This document shows positions 35,550 through 44,483 of a stretch of DNA of 64,000 nt, piece after piece; within the stretch, counting starts at the first letter, position 1, and every line of letters begins with the position of its first letter. The notes under the pieces are model-generated. The model did no database searches and was not told where the DNA came from. It saw nothing but the letters and a program-made list of their open reading frames with translations. The stretch comes from Sphingobium sp. (GTDB taxonomy: Bacteria > Pseudomonadota > Alphaproteobacteria > Sphingomonadales > Sphingomonadaceae), in contig CP136575.1 of NCBI GenBank assembly GCA_035196065.1, forward strand, positions 1,393,001-1,457,000, given 5' to 3'. Position numbers and translations under genes: made by a program.

Positions 35550-36827
35550 ATGCTGAACCTTTACCAATCCAAGCTGCGGTTGCGCGCTGATCCGTCACGC
35601 GTTGTACTGCGCCCCTTCCATCTTGCCTGGAATGCCGATGTTCCCAAGGAACGAATGCGCAAGCTGGTCGACGAAGTGCGTGCGCTCAACATGCGCGCCG
35701 CGCGTACCGAACTGGCCTTGGTCTATCATGATTTTGAATCGCGGCATCTGCAGACGCAGAATGTCTTCATGAAGCGTTATGAGGAGGTTGAGGCCGATCT
35801 GCAACTTGATGGCCGACGCATCCGCGAGGAAAAAAAGCTGCTGATCGGTGCCTATTTCTGCCACGAATACAGCTATGCCGCCGCCGCATTGATGAACCCC
35901 AGTGTCACCCTGCATCCCGACCAGGGTGAAATGTCTAATGGTTTTGTCCGCATATTACTGTCGATGCGCGCAGTGGGGGAGGGCCATATCTCCTCTATCG
36001 TGTTTCGCGAGGGTGTTGTGACTGGTGACCGCAAGTTTGAGCTGGTGCCGCAGCCGCGTTGCGCCATGTCGGCAAACACAGTCTCGCGGGAATCGCAAAA
36101 CAACAGCAACATTGTGACGGTGCATCGCAATCCCGACAGCTCGCTGTCGGGCACAGTGATCTTTCCCGTCACCGACGCACAGCGCAACGGGCTGGAAGAT
36201 TTGCGGCTCACGCGTTTCGAGCATGGCGACGGCAGTATCGAATGGATCGGCACTTATACCGCTTATTCAGGCCGCGAAATTCGCTCGGAACTATTGCGGA
36301 CATCTGACTTCTGCCGTTTTGATCTGGTCCCGCTGGAGGGAAGCGCGGCGCGGAACAAGGGTTTGGCGTTGTTTCCGCGCGCCCTTGGCGGACGCTACCT
36401 TATGATCGGGCGCCATGACGGACAGAATCTTTTCCTGATCGATTCCGACGATCTTGGAAAGTGGGGCGAGGGGCAGTTGCTCCTCGAACCGCGCTATCCT
36501 TGGGAATTGATCCAGATCGGCAATTGCGGCCCGCCGATCGAGATTGATGAGGGTTGGCTGTTGCTCACCCACGGCGTAGGCGCGATGCGCAAATATTCGA
36601 TCGGGGCGGTGCTGCTCGACAAGACGGATCCATCGCGCGTACTGGGGCGGACGAGCCAGCCCTTTCTGTCCCCTGCGGATGAGGATCGGGAGGGTTATGT
36701 GCCCAATGTCGTCTATTCATGCGGCGGAATGCGCGTGGGCAATGATCTGTTCCTGCCTTATGGCGTAGCAGATAGCTCGGTTGCCTTCGCTTTTGTCGCC
36801 ATCAAGGATTTGCTCGAGGCGATGTAG
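35550..36827 (+). CDS. GH130 family mannooligosaccharide phosphorylase-like protein
   Basis: The 425-residue protein has a GH130-type five-bladed beta-propeller in its C-terminal two thirds: NGLEDLRLTRF (in place of the usual EDPR), SGREIRSELLRTSD, LFPRALGGRYLMIGRHD, and HGVGAMRKYSIGAVLLD. The N-terminal ~120 residues are helical. The family phosphorolyses beta-mannosides to mannose 1-phosphate; function here is inferred and the Pro-to-Leu change in the core motif adds doubt. ATG 35550 is chosen although no clear ribosome-binding site precedes it. Its end overlaps the convergent pfkB-like gene by 26 bases. Confidence 0.82.
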   Translation: MLNLYQSKLRLRADPSRVVLRPFHLAWNADVPKERMRKLVDEVRALNMRAARTELALVYHDFESRHLQTQNVFMKRYEEVEADLQLDGRRIREEKKLLIGAYFCHEYSYAAAALMNPSVTLHPDQGEMSNGFVRILLSMRAVGEGHISSIVFREGVVTGDRKFELVPQPRCAMSANTVSRESQNNSNIVTVHRNPDSSLSGTVIFPVTDAQRNGLEDLRLTRFEHGDGSIEWIGTYTAYSGREIRSELLRTSDFCRFDLVPLEGSAARNKGLALFPRALGGRYLMIGRHDGQNLFLIDSDDLGKWGEGQLLLEPRYPWELIQIGNCGPPIEIDEGWLLLTHGVGAMRKYSIGAVLLDKTDPSRVLGRTSQPFLSPADEDREGYVPNVVYSCGGMRVGNDLFLPYGVADSSVAFAFVAIKDLLEAM

Positions 36828-37740
36828 CTGGAACCTGCATAAGCAGCCGTTCGACATCGGGCTTGCGGCACAGGTCGGTTCCCGGAGACAGGACCGTTGC
36901 CGTGGCGGCGGCAAGACCCAACCGGAACGCCTCTCCCATGGACTGTCCTGACGCGAGCGCATGGATCATGCCGCCGACAAAACTATCGCCTGCTCCAACC
37001 GCGCTGCTGGCATTGACAGGAATGGCAGGCAGGAAAAAGCTGCCACTAGCATTCGCCAGCAACGCGCCATCATGTCCCAATGTCACGGCGACATTTTCAC
37101 ATTTTCCGGTCTGCACCAACGCCAGCGCTGCTTTCTCAATGTCTTCAATTGTAGGCAGCTGACGGCCACAGAGCTTCTCCAGTTCACCGCGGCTGGGTTT
37201 GATAAGGAAGGTCGAGCTAGCGTCAACGGCCGCTTTCAGCGCCGGTCCAGAGCTGTCGACGATGACGCGTGCGGAGGATTTTGCCGCCAATTGCGCATAG
37301 AAATCATCCGGAGCCCCGCGTGGCAGAGAGCCGCTTAAAACGAGATAGTCGCAGTCGATATTGGCGAACAGTTCCCGACACGCATCCACATCGGCGGTGC
37401 TGATCATCGGTCCTTCAGGTACGAAGCGATATTCCTGCCCGCTTGCCCGTTCAAAAACGTTGAGGCTGATCCGCGTATGTCCCGCAATCGAGATGCGCTG
37501 TCTGTCGATATCGGCAGCATCGAGTAATTCATCGAGGACGCCGCCAGTCGCGCCGCCCGCCATATAGACCGCCCGCACATCTCCACCCAGCCGACTTACC
37601 ACTCGCGCAACATTGATGCCGCCACCGCCTGGATTGTATCGATCATTGCGGGTGCGGATTTTGAGTGTCGGATGGACGACGTCCGTCTCGCTGGCGCCGT
37701 CAATGGTTGGATTTAGTGTTAAAGTGACGACCTGTCCCAC
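36802..37740 (-). CDS. PfkB family sugar-phosphate kinase (1-phosphofructokinase/tagatose-6-P kinase-like)
   Basis: The 312-residue kinase has the TLTLNPTIDG start and GGGGINVARVVSRLGG of the LacC/FruK branch, and C-terminal VGAGDSFVGGMIHAL carrying the catalytic Asp. It likely phosphorylates fructose-1-P, fructose-6-P or tagatose-6-P. No PTS gene is nearby; in stress islands of this kind it may serve as an ATP-dependent glycolytic Pfk. GTG 37740 lies four bases after the preceding stop codon; upstream sequence in frame belongs to the previous gene. Confidence 0.9.
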   Translation of the reverse strand: MGQVVTLTLNPTIDGASETDVVHPTLKIRTRNDRYNPGGGGINVARVVSRLGGDVRAVYMAGGATGGVLDELLDAADIDRQRISIAGHTRISLNVFERASGQEYRFVPEGPMISTADVDACRELFANIDCDYLVLSGSLPRGAPDDFYAQLAAKSSARVIVDSSGPALKAAVDASSTFLIKPSRGELEKLCGRQLPTIEDIEKAALALVQTGKCENVAVTLGHDGALLANASGSFFLPAIPVNASSAVGAGDSFVGGMIHALASGQSMGEAFRLGLAAATATVLSPGTDLCRKPDVERLLMQVPATSPRANP

Positions 37741-37744
37741 CTCG

Positions 37745-38188
37745 TTAGCCGGGTAACTTGTCGAGTAGCTTAGCGATCTCCAGCGCAGTGCGTCCGGCAT
37801 AATCTTTGTCGATCTCTGCGATCAGCCGGGCACGGGCATCGGGGTGAAGATATCTGCGGATTGTTCCCAACGTCCTAGGGGGAGCGATCAGGACACCTTT
37901 CCTACCATCGTCGTTCATGTGAAAGTTGAACAGTTCGGCCATCTCTTCGGCAAACTCGTCTTCCAGTTTCTGGTGCCAATCGGTTGTTTCATAGGCACCG
38001 CGCGTATGCCCTACACTTTGAAACATGCGCCCGGGCCGGTCGTCGCCCAGTTCAGATGTCGCAGGCGTTACGCGATGTTCTTGGGCAAGCAGCTCAAGCA
38101 CCGTTTCGCGTTCGTTTCCCTTGTTCCGGAAGAGCGACATATGTCCACCATCGATAGCCATGATCAGGGCATCATGGGCGATCAGCAT
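37745..38188 (-). CDS. Host attachment family protein (PF10116)
   Basis: The 147-residue protein matches the family named after an Agrobacterium host-attachment protein: ALIMAIDGGHMSLFRNKG near the start, DWHQKLEDEFAEEMAELFN and IAPPRTLGTIRRYLHPDARARLIAEIDKDYA near the end. The biochemical function is unknown and its fold resembles peptide-release-factor-like domains. It is common in stress islands, so attachment may not be its role here. It is in a minus-strand run with the PfkB gene. Confidence 0.87.
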   Translation of the reverse strand: MLIAHDALIMAIDGGHMSLFRNKGNERETVLELLAQEHRVTPATSELGDDRPGRMFQSVGHTRGAYETTDWHQKLEDEFAEEMAELFNFHMNDDGRKGVLIAPPRTLGTIRRYLHPDARARLIAEIDKDYAGRTALEIAKLLDKLPG

Positions 38189-38209
38189 GATTTTCTCCTC
38201 GGCTTGGGG

Positions 38210-38533
38210 CTAAACGACGGGCTGTGCCGATGGACGTGAAGACCAGATTGCGAGGGCACCTGCTGCAACGACGACGGCTCCGGCAATTGCGGCGCCTGCA
38301 ATAAGACTTTGGTTCGCCTCGTAAGAAGGCATTTTTGGCATGTGCGGCCGGTGAGACCACAACTCGCTACTTAGCCGCTTTTTGCGCCTTTTCTTACCCA
38401 CCTTATTGTCCAGCAGGTCGTCCTTCAATTCGGCAAGATCGGAACCCAAGCGCTCAATGTCGGAGCGGACTGCGGCTAGCTGATCGGCATGGTCGCTTTT
38501 GAACTCGTCCTTTATGTCTGCGAGTGCTTTCAT
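38210..38533 (-). CDS. Small C-tail-anchored membrane protein
   Basis: The 107-residue protein has an N-terminal helical, charged region (ALADIKDEFKSDHADQLAAVRSDIERLGSDLAELKDDLL) likely to form a coiled coil, a very basic patch (KKRRKKR), and one membrane segment (AAIAGAVVVAAGALAIW) near the end. It resembles YqjD/ElaB-type ribosome-tethering proteins in layout but I cannot confirm the family. ATG 38533 follows GGAAGG. Confidence 0.75.
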   Translation of the reverse strand: MKALADIKDEFKSDHADQLAAVRSDIERLGSDLAELKDDLLDNKVGKKRRKKRLSSELWSHRPHMPKMPSYEANQSLIAGAAIAGAVVVAAGALAIWSSRPSAQPVV

Positions 38534-38548
38534 GTTGTTTCCTTCCAT

Positions 38549-39157
38549 TCAGATTGTCGAGCTATCTTGCGTCAAATCGAGCTCGAGGAGCATCAGCGTC
38601 GCATCGCCCTGATAGCTGGAGGCTTTGAATCCCATCTCGCGTTCCAGTTCGATCGCTTGATGGTTTTCACGGTTTTCGATAGACTGAAGTATCTTCACGC
38701 CTTTGCGTGCTTCCTGTTCAGCGATGTAGCGCAGCAACGCCCACCCTACGCCTTTACCTTTATAGTCCCGGTGCATGGCGATCGCGACTTCGGCGCGCTC
38801 ATTAGTGGTGTCCGCCGCAACAACGGCATTTGCGATCACCGTGTGGCTATCGGGCGCAACGGCAATGTAGCTTTCCTTGCGATCATGGTCGACATCGAGC
38901 ATTTCTTTGAGCATTTCGTGGCTCGGTTTTCGCGGTGAGAGGAAGCGAAAACGCATGTCGTCTTTGTCTACATGGCTGAAAAGTTCCGCCAGCGCCGGCT
39001 CGTCAAATGGCCCGACCGCCCGCACGGCGAATTCAAAACCTGTCCGGGTGATCAGGAATCTAAGGTCGGCTATGCTGGGCACATGGCTTGCCGGCTTCGG
39101 TTGGGACAATGTTTCAGCCACGAGCTCCGCTTTCTTGGGGATCGGAATATTGGCCAT
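38549..39157 (-). CDS. GNAT family N-acetyltransferase
   Basis: The 202-residue protein has a GNAT domain at about residues 40-180, with RDYKGKGVGWALLRYIAEQ as the acetyl-CoA pyrophosphate-binding loop and NHQAIELEREMGF at the end. It would acetylate a protein lysine or a small amine. Its place in this island matches GNAT genes linked to stress response. There is a FixJ-like sequence 30 bases ahead of its start. Confidence 0.9.
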   Translation of the reverse strand: MANIPIPKKAELVAETLSQPKPASHVPSIADLRFLITRTGFEFAVRAVGPFDEPALAELFSHVDKDDMRFRFLSPRKPSHEMLKEMLDVDHDRKESYIAVAPDSHTVIANAVVAADTTNERAEVAIAMHRDYKGKGVGWALLRYIAEQEARKGVKILQSIENRENHQAIELEREMGFKASSYQGDATLMLLELDLTQDSSTI

Positions 39158-39182
39158 GAATTTAGGTCATCAAAGGCAGAGC

Positions 39183-39195
39183 CGAAAATACGTAA
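39183..39195 (-). promoter_or_regulatory. Possible third, weak FixJ-like site
   Basis: On the minus strand the sequence reads TTACGTATTTTCG, sharing TTACGTA with the sites before ppsA and hsp20 and pointing to the GNAT gene. It is only about 26 bases from the start codon, closer than the other two, so the assignment is weak. Confidence 0.25.
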
Positions 39196-39201
39196 TGGAC
39201 C

Positions 39202-41730
39202 TTAGCAAGCCGGACGAAAGGCAAGCGTCTTGAGCATCTGGGACAGCCCTAGAAGCGCTATCGCTATGCCGGCAATCAACATCCAGTCCCGCCAGTTTAG
39301 CGCTGAAAGTTGCAGCAGCCCCGTGACGCCAGGCACCAGCATAATGATGGCAGTAATTGTTGCGATGGTGGCTAGTACAATGGCGAGCGCAGCATTTTTT
39401 GGACGGAAAGTGGCGGCAAGCGCAGTGGTCCTCGATCGGTCGGCAAGGACGAGCGCGACAATCGATGCTATCAACGCAAAAAAGAGCAGCGCGCGCATAT
39501 GCTCCAAGTCGAAGGCTTGACTGTTGCCCCATACATAAAGTCCAACGAGCAGGGAGAAGGCAAGCCCACCCTGGAGAAGGCTCCAGCCGATCATGTCCCA
39601 TGAAAACAGCCGTTCATTCGGTGGACGAGGCGGGCGCTGCATATTGTCCGGATCGGCCTCCTCCGCTTCGAAAACAAAAGCGCAGACTGGGTCGATCACC
39701 ATTTCCAGCAGCGCGATATGAATCGGCGTGAACAATATCGGCATCCCCATCATAAGCGGCAAAAGCGCAAAGCCGGCAATCGGCACATGCACTGCAAAAA
39801 TGAAGGCCATTGCCTTTCGGATATTGCCGTAGATTCGTCGTCCCAGCGCGATCGCCTTGACGATCGAACCAAAGTCATCGTCGAGCAACACGATCGAGGC
39901 CGCCTCGCGTGCGACATCGGTGCCGCGTTTGCCCATCGCGATCCCGATATGTGCCGCCTTGAGTGATGGTGCGTCATTCACCCCGTCCCCGGTCATCGCC
40001 ACCATTTCACCCGCCGCCTTCAACGCCTCGACGATGCGCAATTTTTGTTGGGGCATGATCCGCGCGCAGACGGACACGCTGCGCAGCCGTTCTGCCAGAG
40101 CTTCTTGATCAAGTGCCTCCATGTCCGCGCCGGTAAGCACGCTGCCATCGGCGATCCCGGCCTGCAGGGCAATTGCGCAAGCGGTCTTGGGATAATCGCC
40201 CGTTATCATGATCACGCGCACGCCCGCGGCTTGGCATTCCGCAACCGCGCGGGGAACGCCGGGACGCAACGGATCGGCAAGGCCAACTAGGCCGATTAGC
40301 CGGAAATCATAGTCGCGGTGCGAGAGTGCCGGTGTGTCATCTTCACTATCTGCGCACGCAACACCCAGCACGCGGATACCCTGCTCGGCCATCGCATCAG
40401 CGGCATCCAACATCGCCTTGGCTTTGGCGCCGTGAAGACGGCACAACATCGCTATGGCCTCGGGAGCGCCCTTGGCGGCGATCAACAATTTGTCGGGGGT
40501 TCGCCAGACATTGGACATTGCCAGCAGATCGGGCTGCAAGCCATAGCTATGCACAAGATCCCAATGCCCGTTTTGGGGGATATCAGTTGCCGCTCCGGCC
40601 TGATGGATTGCAACCTCCATCGGATCGACTGCCTGTTTCGGGCTGGCAAAACGGGCAGCTGCGATCAGTTCAGCGAAGCCGTCGGTGGCGGGGGCTGTGT
40701 CATTATGGTCCGACATCCCGTCGTCGGGACGCCACAGCCTTACCACCGCCATATGATTTTCGGTCAGCGTCCCCGTCTTGTCGGTACAAAGCACGGTGGT
40801 CGATCCCAACGTCTCGATTGCTGCCGCACGCCGAGTGAGCACCTGAGCCTTGCTGATCCGCCAGGCGCCAGCAGCGAGGAACACTGTCAACACCACGGGA
40901 ATTTCCTCTGGCAGCATCGCCATGCCTGTCGCAATCGCGACCAGCACCGCATCGAGCCAGCCGCCTCGTGTCAGGCCATAAAGCATCGCCACGGCTAGTG
41001 CGATCAGCGCGCCGCCGGCAGCCGCAAGCCTAATGATGCGGGTTGCTTCCAGTCGCAATCGGGGCACCTCCGTATCAAGCGTCGCTAGCGACTTACCGAT
41101 CTTTCCCATGAGGCTGTTGATGCCAATTGCCGTCACCAGCGCCACACCATGTCCGCGCGTTACGATCGATCCCGCAAAGACGAAAAGCTGCTCCTTTCCG
41201 TCCGGCGCGGTCGGGGGCGATGTTGCTTCGTCCGCCACACATTTTGCCACCGGCATGGATTCGCCCGTTAGCAGTGATTCATCGACCTCCAGTTCTCGTG
41301 CTTCGCAAAGCGTTGCGTCTGCCGCGACCCGATCACCCTGTCCGATCAGGATGACATCACCGCGCACGACATCGCACCCTGCAATCCGCAGTTGCTCCCC
41401 ATCGCGGATCACCAGCGCACGCGGCGCAGAAAGATCGCGCAGGGCCTCCAGCACATGCTCTGTCCGACTTTCCTGAACTACCGTGATCACCACCGAGAAT
41501 GTCGCCAAGGCAAGCAGGATCAATGCTTCAACAAGGTTGCCCAGCAGCAGATAGGCAAACCCGCCAATGAGCAGCAGCGCCAGCATAGGTTCGCGGACCA
41601 CTTCTCCGATGATCTTGAAAAGCGATCGGCCATCAGGCTGTGGTAACTGGTTCGGCCCTTCGGCCTGAAGACGCGATGCGGCCTCGGTCGATGAAAGACC
41701 CTGTAAAGGAGTTATTGCGTCACTTGCCAT
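39202..41730 (-). CDS. P2-type cation-transporting ATPase
   Basis: The 842-residue P-type ATPase has about ten membrane segments, an actuator TGES loop (LLTGESMPV), PEEIPVVLTVFLA in the fourth membrane helix, phosphorylation motif CTDKTGTLTENH, and hinge TGDGVNDAPSLKAAHIG. The PEEIP helix places it near the Ca2+/H+ P2 group, but the ion is unknown. It leads the minus-strand operon of the stress island. ATG 41730 (MASDAI) is chosen; ATG 41742 adds four residues. Confidence 0.93.
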   Translation of the reverse strand: MASDAITPLQGLSSTEAASRLQAEGPNQLPQPDGRSLFKIIGEVVREPMLALLLIGGFAYLLLGNLVEALILLALATFSVVITVVQESRTEHVLEALRDLSAPRALVIRDGEQLRIAGCDVVRGDVILIGQGDRVAADATLCEARELEVDESLLTGESMPVAKCVADEATSPPTAPDGKEQLFVFAGSIVTRGHGVALVTAIGINSLMGKIGKSLATLDTEVPRLRLEATRIIRLAAAGGALIALAVAMLYGLTRGGWLDAVLVAIATGMAMLPEEIPVVLTVFLAAGAWRISKAQVLTRRAAAIETLGSTTVLCTDKTGTLTENHMAVVRLWRPDDGMSDHNDTAPATDGFAELIAAARFASPKQAVDPMEVAIHQAGAATDIPQNGHWDLVHSYGLQPDLLAMSNVWRTPDKLLIAAKGAPEAIAMLCRLHGAKAKAMLDAADAMAEQGIRVLGVACADSEDDTPALSHRDYDFRLIGLVGLADPLRPGVPRAVAECQAAGVRVIMITGDYPKTACAIALQAGIADGSVLTGADMEALDQEALAERLRSVSVCARIMPQQKLRIVEALKAAGEMVAMTGDGVNDAPSLKAAHIGIAMGKRGTDVAREAASIVLLDDDFGSIVKAIALGRRIYGNIRKAMAFIFAVHVPIAGFALLPLMMGMPILFTPIHIALLEMVIDPVCAFVFEAEEADPDNMQRPPRPPNERLFSWDMIGWSLLQGGLAFSLLVGLYVWGNSQAFDLEHMRALLFFALIASIVALVLADRSRTTALAATFRPKNAALAIVLATIATITAIIMLVPGVTGLLQLSALNWRDWMLIAGIAIALLGLSQMLKTLAFRPAC

Positions 41731-41985
41731 GATGGACGGCATGCGCCCGACCTGCCAACATTCGCCATCAGGACTTTCCCGTATCGCGACCTATCTTGCT
41801 GTCGCGCCGGAAACCTCGATCGCTTGATCGTCTGTCCTTCGTGCGGGCAGACTCCAATCAATCATGGAGGAAGATCAGGGGGTCACCTCAGCAGGTCAAT
41901 ACGAACATTATCGTTTTTCGTCATAGACCGCTTTCTTTCGACTTTTTCAGCCTAATCAAGAAGTTGGCAGAAGAACACCGCTTTT

Positions 41986-42017
41986 TGTGCACGATTTGTG
42001 CATAGTGAAAATGCACA
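41986..42017. promoter_or_regulatory. Iterated TGTGCA motif, possible operator
   Basis: TGTGCA occurs at 41986 and 41997, one helical turn apart, with the inverse TGCACA at 42012. It lies in an AT-rich 347-base gap between the ATPase and tRNA-Arg genes in which I see no gene. The function is unknown. Confidence 0.3.
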
Positions 42018-42077
42018 TTTATAACCGCCTACCTGACCGGTACGCGTTTATATATTGTTATATATCAATGAGTTAAA

Positions 42078-42154
42078 TGGCGCACCCAAGAGGATTCGAA
42101 CCTCTGACCTCTGCCTTCGGAGGGCAGCGCTCTATCCAGCTGAGCTATGGGTGC
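42078..42154 (-). tRNA. tRNA-Arg (anticodon CCG)
   Basis: The minus strand folds as a cloverleaf. The acceptor GCACCCA pairs with TGGGTGC, the anticodon stem CTGCC/GGCAG frames loop CTCCGAA with anticodon CCG, and the T arm has GGTTCGAATCC. The terminal CCA is encoded (TGG at 42078-42080). It reads CGG codons. No integrase is beside it. Confidence 0.98.
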
Positions 42155-42252
42155 GTGACGGCCTTAGCCGCGAAGCGCGGTTAGCAGGACGTGGCGGTGC
42201 TTGCTACCCCTTTTTGACGCGGTGCGGGTGATGCTTTTTCATGGGACGCAAT

Positions 42253-42270
42253 TTTAATCGGACGATTAAA
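42253..42270. promoter_or_regulatory. Perfect palindrome, probable operator of the acyl-CoA dehydrogenase operon
   Basis: TTTAATCG and CGATTAAA flank a two-base spacer. The 18-base palindrome lies 64 bases before the start codon, the place expected for a dimeric TetR-type repressor. No such regulator gene is adjacent. Confidence 0.5.
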
Positions 42271-42333
42271 TTGCGCTTGACTTGCAGGGGGGCTCAGCCG
42301 ACTTTCTGCGTTGAGGAAAGTGGAGAGGCCCGC

Positions 42334-43608
42334 ATGACGTTGTTTGAAATCCCCAAGCACATCACAGACTATCTTGCAGAGCTGGATGATTTTATCGAGC
42401 GCGAGATCAAGCCTATTGAAAATCGCGACGACAATATCCGCTTTTTCGATCACCGCCGCGAACATAGCCGCACCGATTGGGACAATAATGGCATGCCGCG
42501 GCATGAGTGGGAGGATTTGCTCCGTGAAATGCGTCAGGTGGCGGACCGTGCGGGGCATTTCCGCTTTGCTCTACCCAAGGAATTTGGCGGCAAGGATGGC
42601 AGCCATTTGGCGATGGCCTGTATTCGTGAACATCTGGCCGCCAAGGGGCTTGGCCTTCATAACGACTTGCAGAATGAAAGCTCGATTGTCGGTAATCTTG
42701 TCCAGCCGTTGATGGTCCGCGATTTCGGGACGGAGCAGCAGAAGCAGGATTATATTCCCGCAATGCTCGAAGGGCGGATGCGCTGCACCTTTGGGCTGAC
42801 TGAGGAGCATCATGGTTCCGATGCCACCTGGATGGATAGCCGGGCGGTGCCGGAAAAGCGCGACGGTGTGGATGGCTGGCTGATCAACGGCAACAAGATG
42901 TGGACAACGGGCAGCCATGTCGCAACGCATTGCATGGTCTTTGCCCGGCACAGCGGCAATGATGGTGACGCAAAGGGTATTGGTTGCTTCCTTGTCCCTC
43001 AGGATACTCCGGGGTTCGAGGTTGGCGAATATCTCTGGACGTTCAACATGCCGACGGATCATCCCAAGGTCAGCCTGACCAATGTCTGGATTCCTGCAAA
43101 TATGGTGCTGGGCGATCTGGATCATGGCCTCGCGCTCGCGCAGCATTTTGTCCACGAAAACCGCATCCGGCAGGCGGCAAGTTCGCTGGGTGCGGCACAA
43201 TTTTGCATCAATGAGTCGGTAAAATATGCGCGGGAGCGCAAGCCATTCGGTAAGCCGCTCGCAGTCAACCAGGCGATCCAGTTCCCGCTTGTCGAACTGC
43301 ATACAGAGGCTGCGATGCTGCGCCAACTCATCTACGCAACCAGCGCCAAAATGGACACCATGCCCAAGCCTGAGGTCGCCAAGCGCCTGTCCGATGTGAT
43401 TTCAATGTGCAATTATCGCGCGAACCGACTGGTCTGCGATGCCGCCGATCGGGCGATGCAGGTGCATGGCGGGATAGGCTATTCCCGCCACAAGCCCTTT
43501 GAACATATCTATCGCCATCATCGCCGCTATCGCATCACCGAGGGAGCAGAGGAAATCCAGATGCGCAAGGTCGCAGGCCACCTCTTTGGCTTTATGGGTA
43601 AGAGCTGA
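42334..43608 (+). CDS. Acyl-CoA dehydrogenase family protein
   Basis: The 424-residue flavoprotein has TFGLTEEHHGSDATWMDSRA (FAD/substrate loop), WIPANMVLG, and the C-terminal QVHGGIGYSRHKPFEHIYRHHRRYRI signature. It oxidises an acyl-CoA and passes electrons to ETF. The N-terminus includes a long acidic/helical segment as in the longer members. The substrate is not determined. ATG 42334 follows GGAGAG; upstream in-frame sequence contains the palindromic operator and is not coding. The stop overlaps the next start by one base. Confidence 0.92.
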   Translation: MTLFEIPKHITDYLAELDDFIEREIKPIENRDDNIRFFDHRREHSRTDWDNNGMPRHEWEDLLREMRQVADRAGHFRFALPKEFGGKDGSHLAMACIREHLAAKGLGLHNDLQNESSIVGNLVQPLMVRDFGTEQQKQDYIPAMLEGRMRCTFGLTEEHHGSDATWMDSRAVPEKRDGVDGWLINGNKMWTTGSHVATHCMVFARHSGNDGDAKGIGCFLVPQDTPGFEVGEYLWTFNMPTDHPKVSLTNVWIPANMVLGDLDHGLALAQHFVHENRIRQAASSLGAAQFCINESVKYARERKPFGKPLAVNQAIQFPLVELHTEAAMLRQLIYATSAKMDTMPKPEVAKRLSDVISMCNYRANRLVCDAADRAMQVHGGIGYSRHKPFEHIYRHHRRYRITEGAEEIQMRKVAGHLFGFMGKS

Positions 43609-44405
43609 TGCAGCAGGCACAGGATTTCCGCGATGAGAGCGCGGCGTTGGCGGCGCTAGTCGCACCTTTGGCCGATGCCGATTTCGAACGCGAGACGCTT
43701 TTCAAGAGTTGGACAATCAACAATGTCCTGCGCCACCTGCATGTGTGGAATATCGCGGCTGCGCGATCGATCGAGGGTGACGAGGCCTTTGGTGCCTTCA
43801 TCAAGCAGTTGATGGGCGGGGAACGAGGGCGGCGCTTCACCGAATATGAGCATGATTATCTGGAGGGGCTTTCGGGCCATCGACTGCTGGATGCCTGGGT
43901 CAGTGGGTTTGATGAACTGGCGGCGGCCTTTGCTGCAACCGATCCCAAGGCACGGCTGAAATGGGTCGGCCCGGATATGAGCGCGCTGTCATCGGTGACT
44001 GCACGGCTGATGGAGACATGGGCACATGCGCAGGCCGTCTACGACCTGTTGGGCGTTGATCGAGTCGATAGCGACCGGATCGGCAATATCGTCCGGCTAG
44101 GCGTGAATACCTATGGCTGGACGTTCAAGAACCGCAAAGAAGATGCTCCCGGTCCGATGCCCCGTTTGCGGCTTACCGCGCCGTCGGGTGCGATCTGGGA
44201 ATATGGCCCGGGCGAGGGTGGCAGCGAAGATCTGATCGAGGGGAGCGCGACCGAATTTTGCCAAGTGGTCACGCAATGCCGCAACATCGCTGATACCGGC
44301 CTTGCCTTGCATGGCCCTGTTGCCACACGCTGGATGGCGATTGCGCAATGCTTTGCAGGTCCACCCAATGATCCCCCTTTGCCGGGTGCGCGGCGGCGCA
44401 ATTAA
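43608..44405 (+). CDS. TIGR03084 family protein (DinB/mycothiol-isomerase-like fold)
   Basis: The 265-residue protein begins with a four-helix DinB-like domain including LRHLHVWN (possible metal-binding His) and ETWAHAQAVYDLLG. This matches the maleylpyruvate isomerase N-terminal type, with a small C-terminal domain of about 90 residues. Family function is unknown. It starts on the last base of the acyl-CoA dehydrogenase stop codon, so they form an operon, pointing to acyl-CoA metabolism. Confidence 0.85.
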   Translation: MQQAQDFRDESAALAALVAPLADADFERETLFKSWTINNVLRHLHVWNIAAARSIEGDEAFGAFIKQLMGGERGRRFTEYEHDYLEGLSGHRLLDAWVSGFDELAAAFAATDPKARLKWVGPDMSALSSVTARLMETWAHAQAVYDLLGVDRVDSDRIGNIVRLGVNTYGWTFKNRKEDAPGPMPRLRLTAPSGAIWEYGPGEGGSEDLIEGSATEFCQVVTQCRNIADTGLALHGPVATRWMAIAQCFAGPPNDPPLPGARRRN

Positions 44406-44483
44406 GGCCGGCCGGCGTAAATTCGGCGACATTCTGCCGATAGAATCTGGACGCTTGCCCCAAATCCGTTAGAGAGGCGGGCG

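Noticed and set aside
42078-42154. tRNA-Arg as an island attachment site
   Set aside because: No integrase or duplicated tRNA 3' end was found nearby, and neighbours are ordinary genes.
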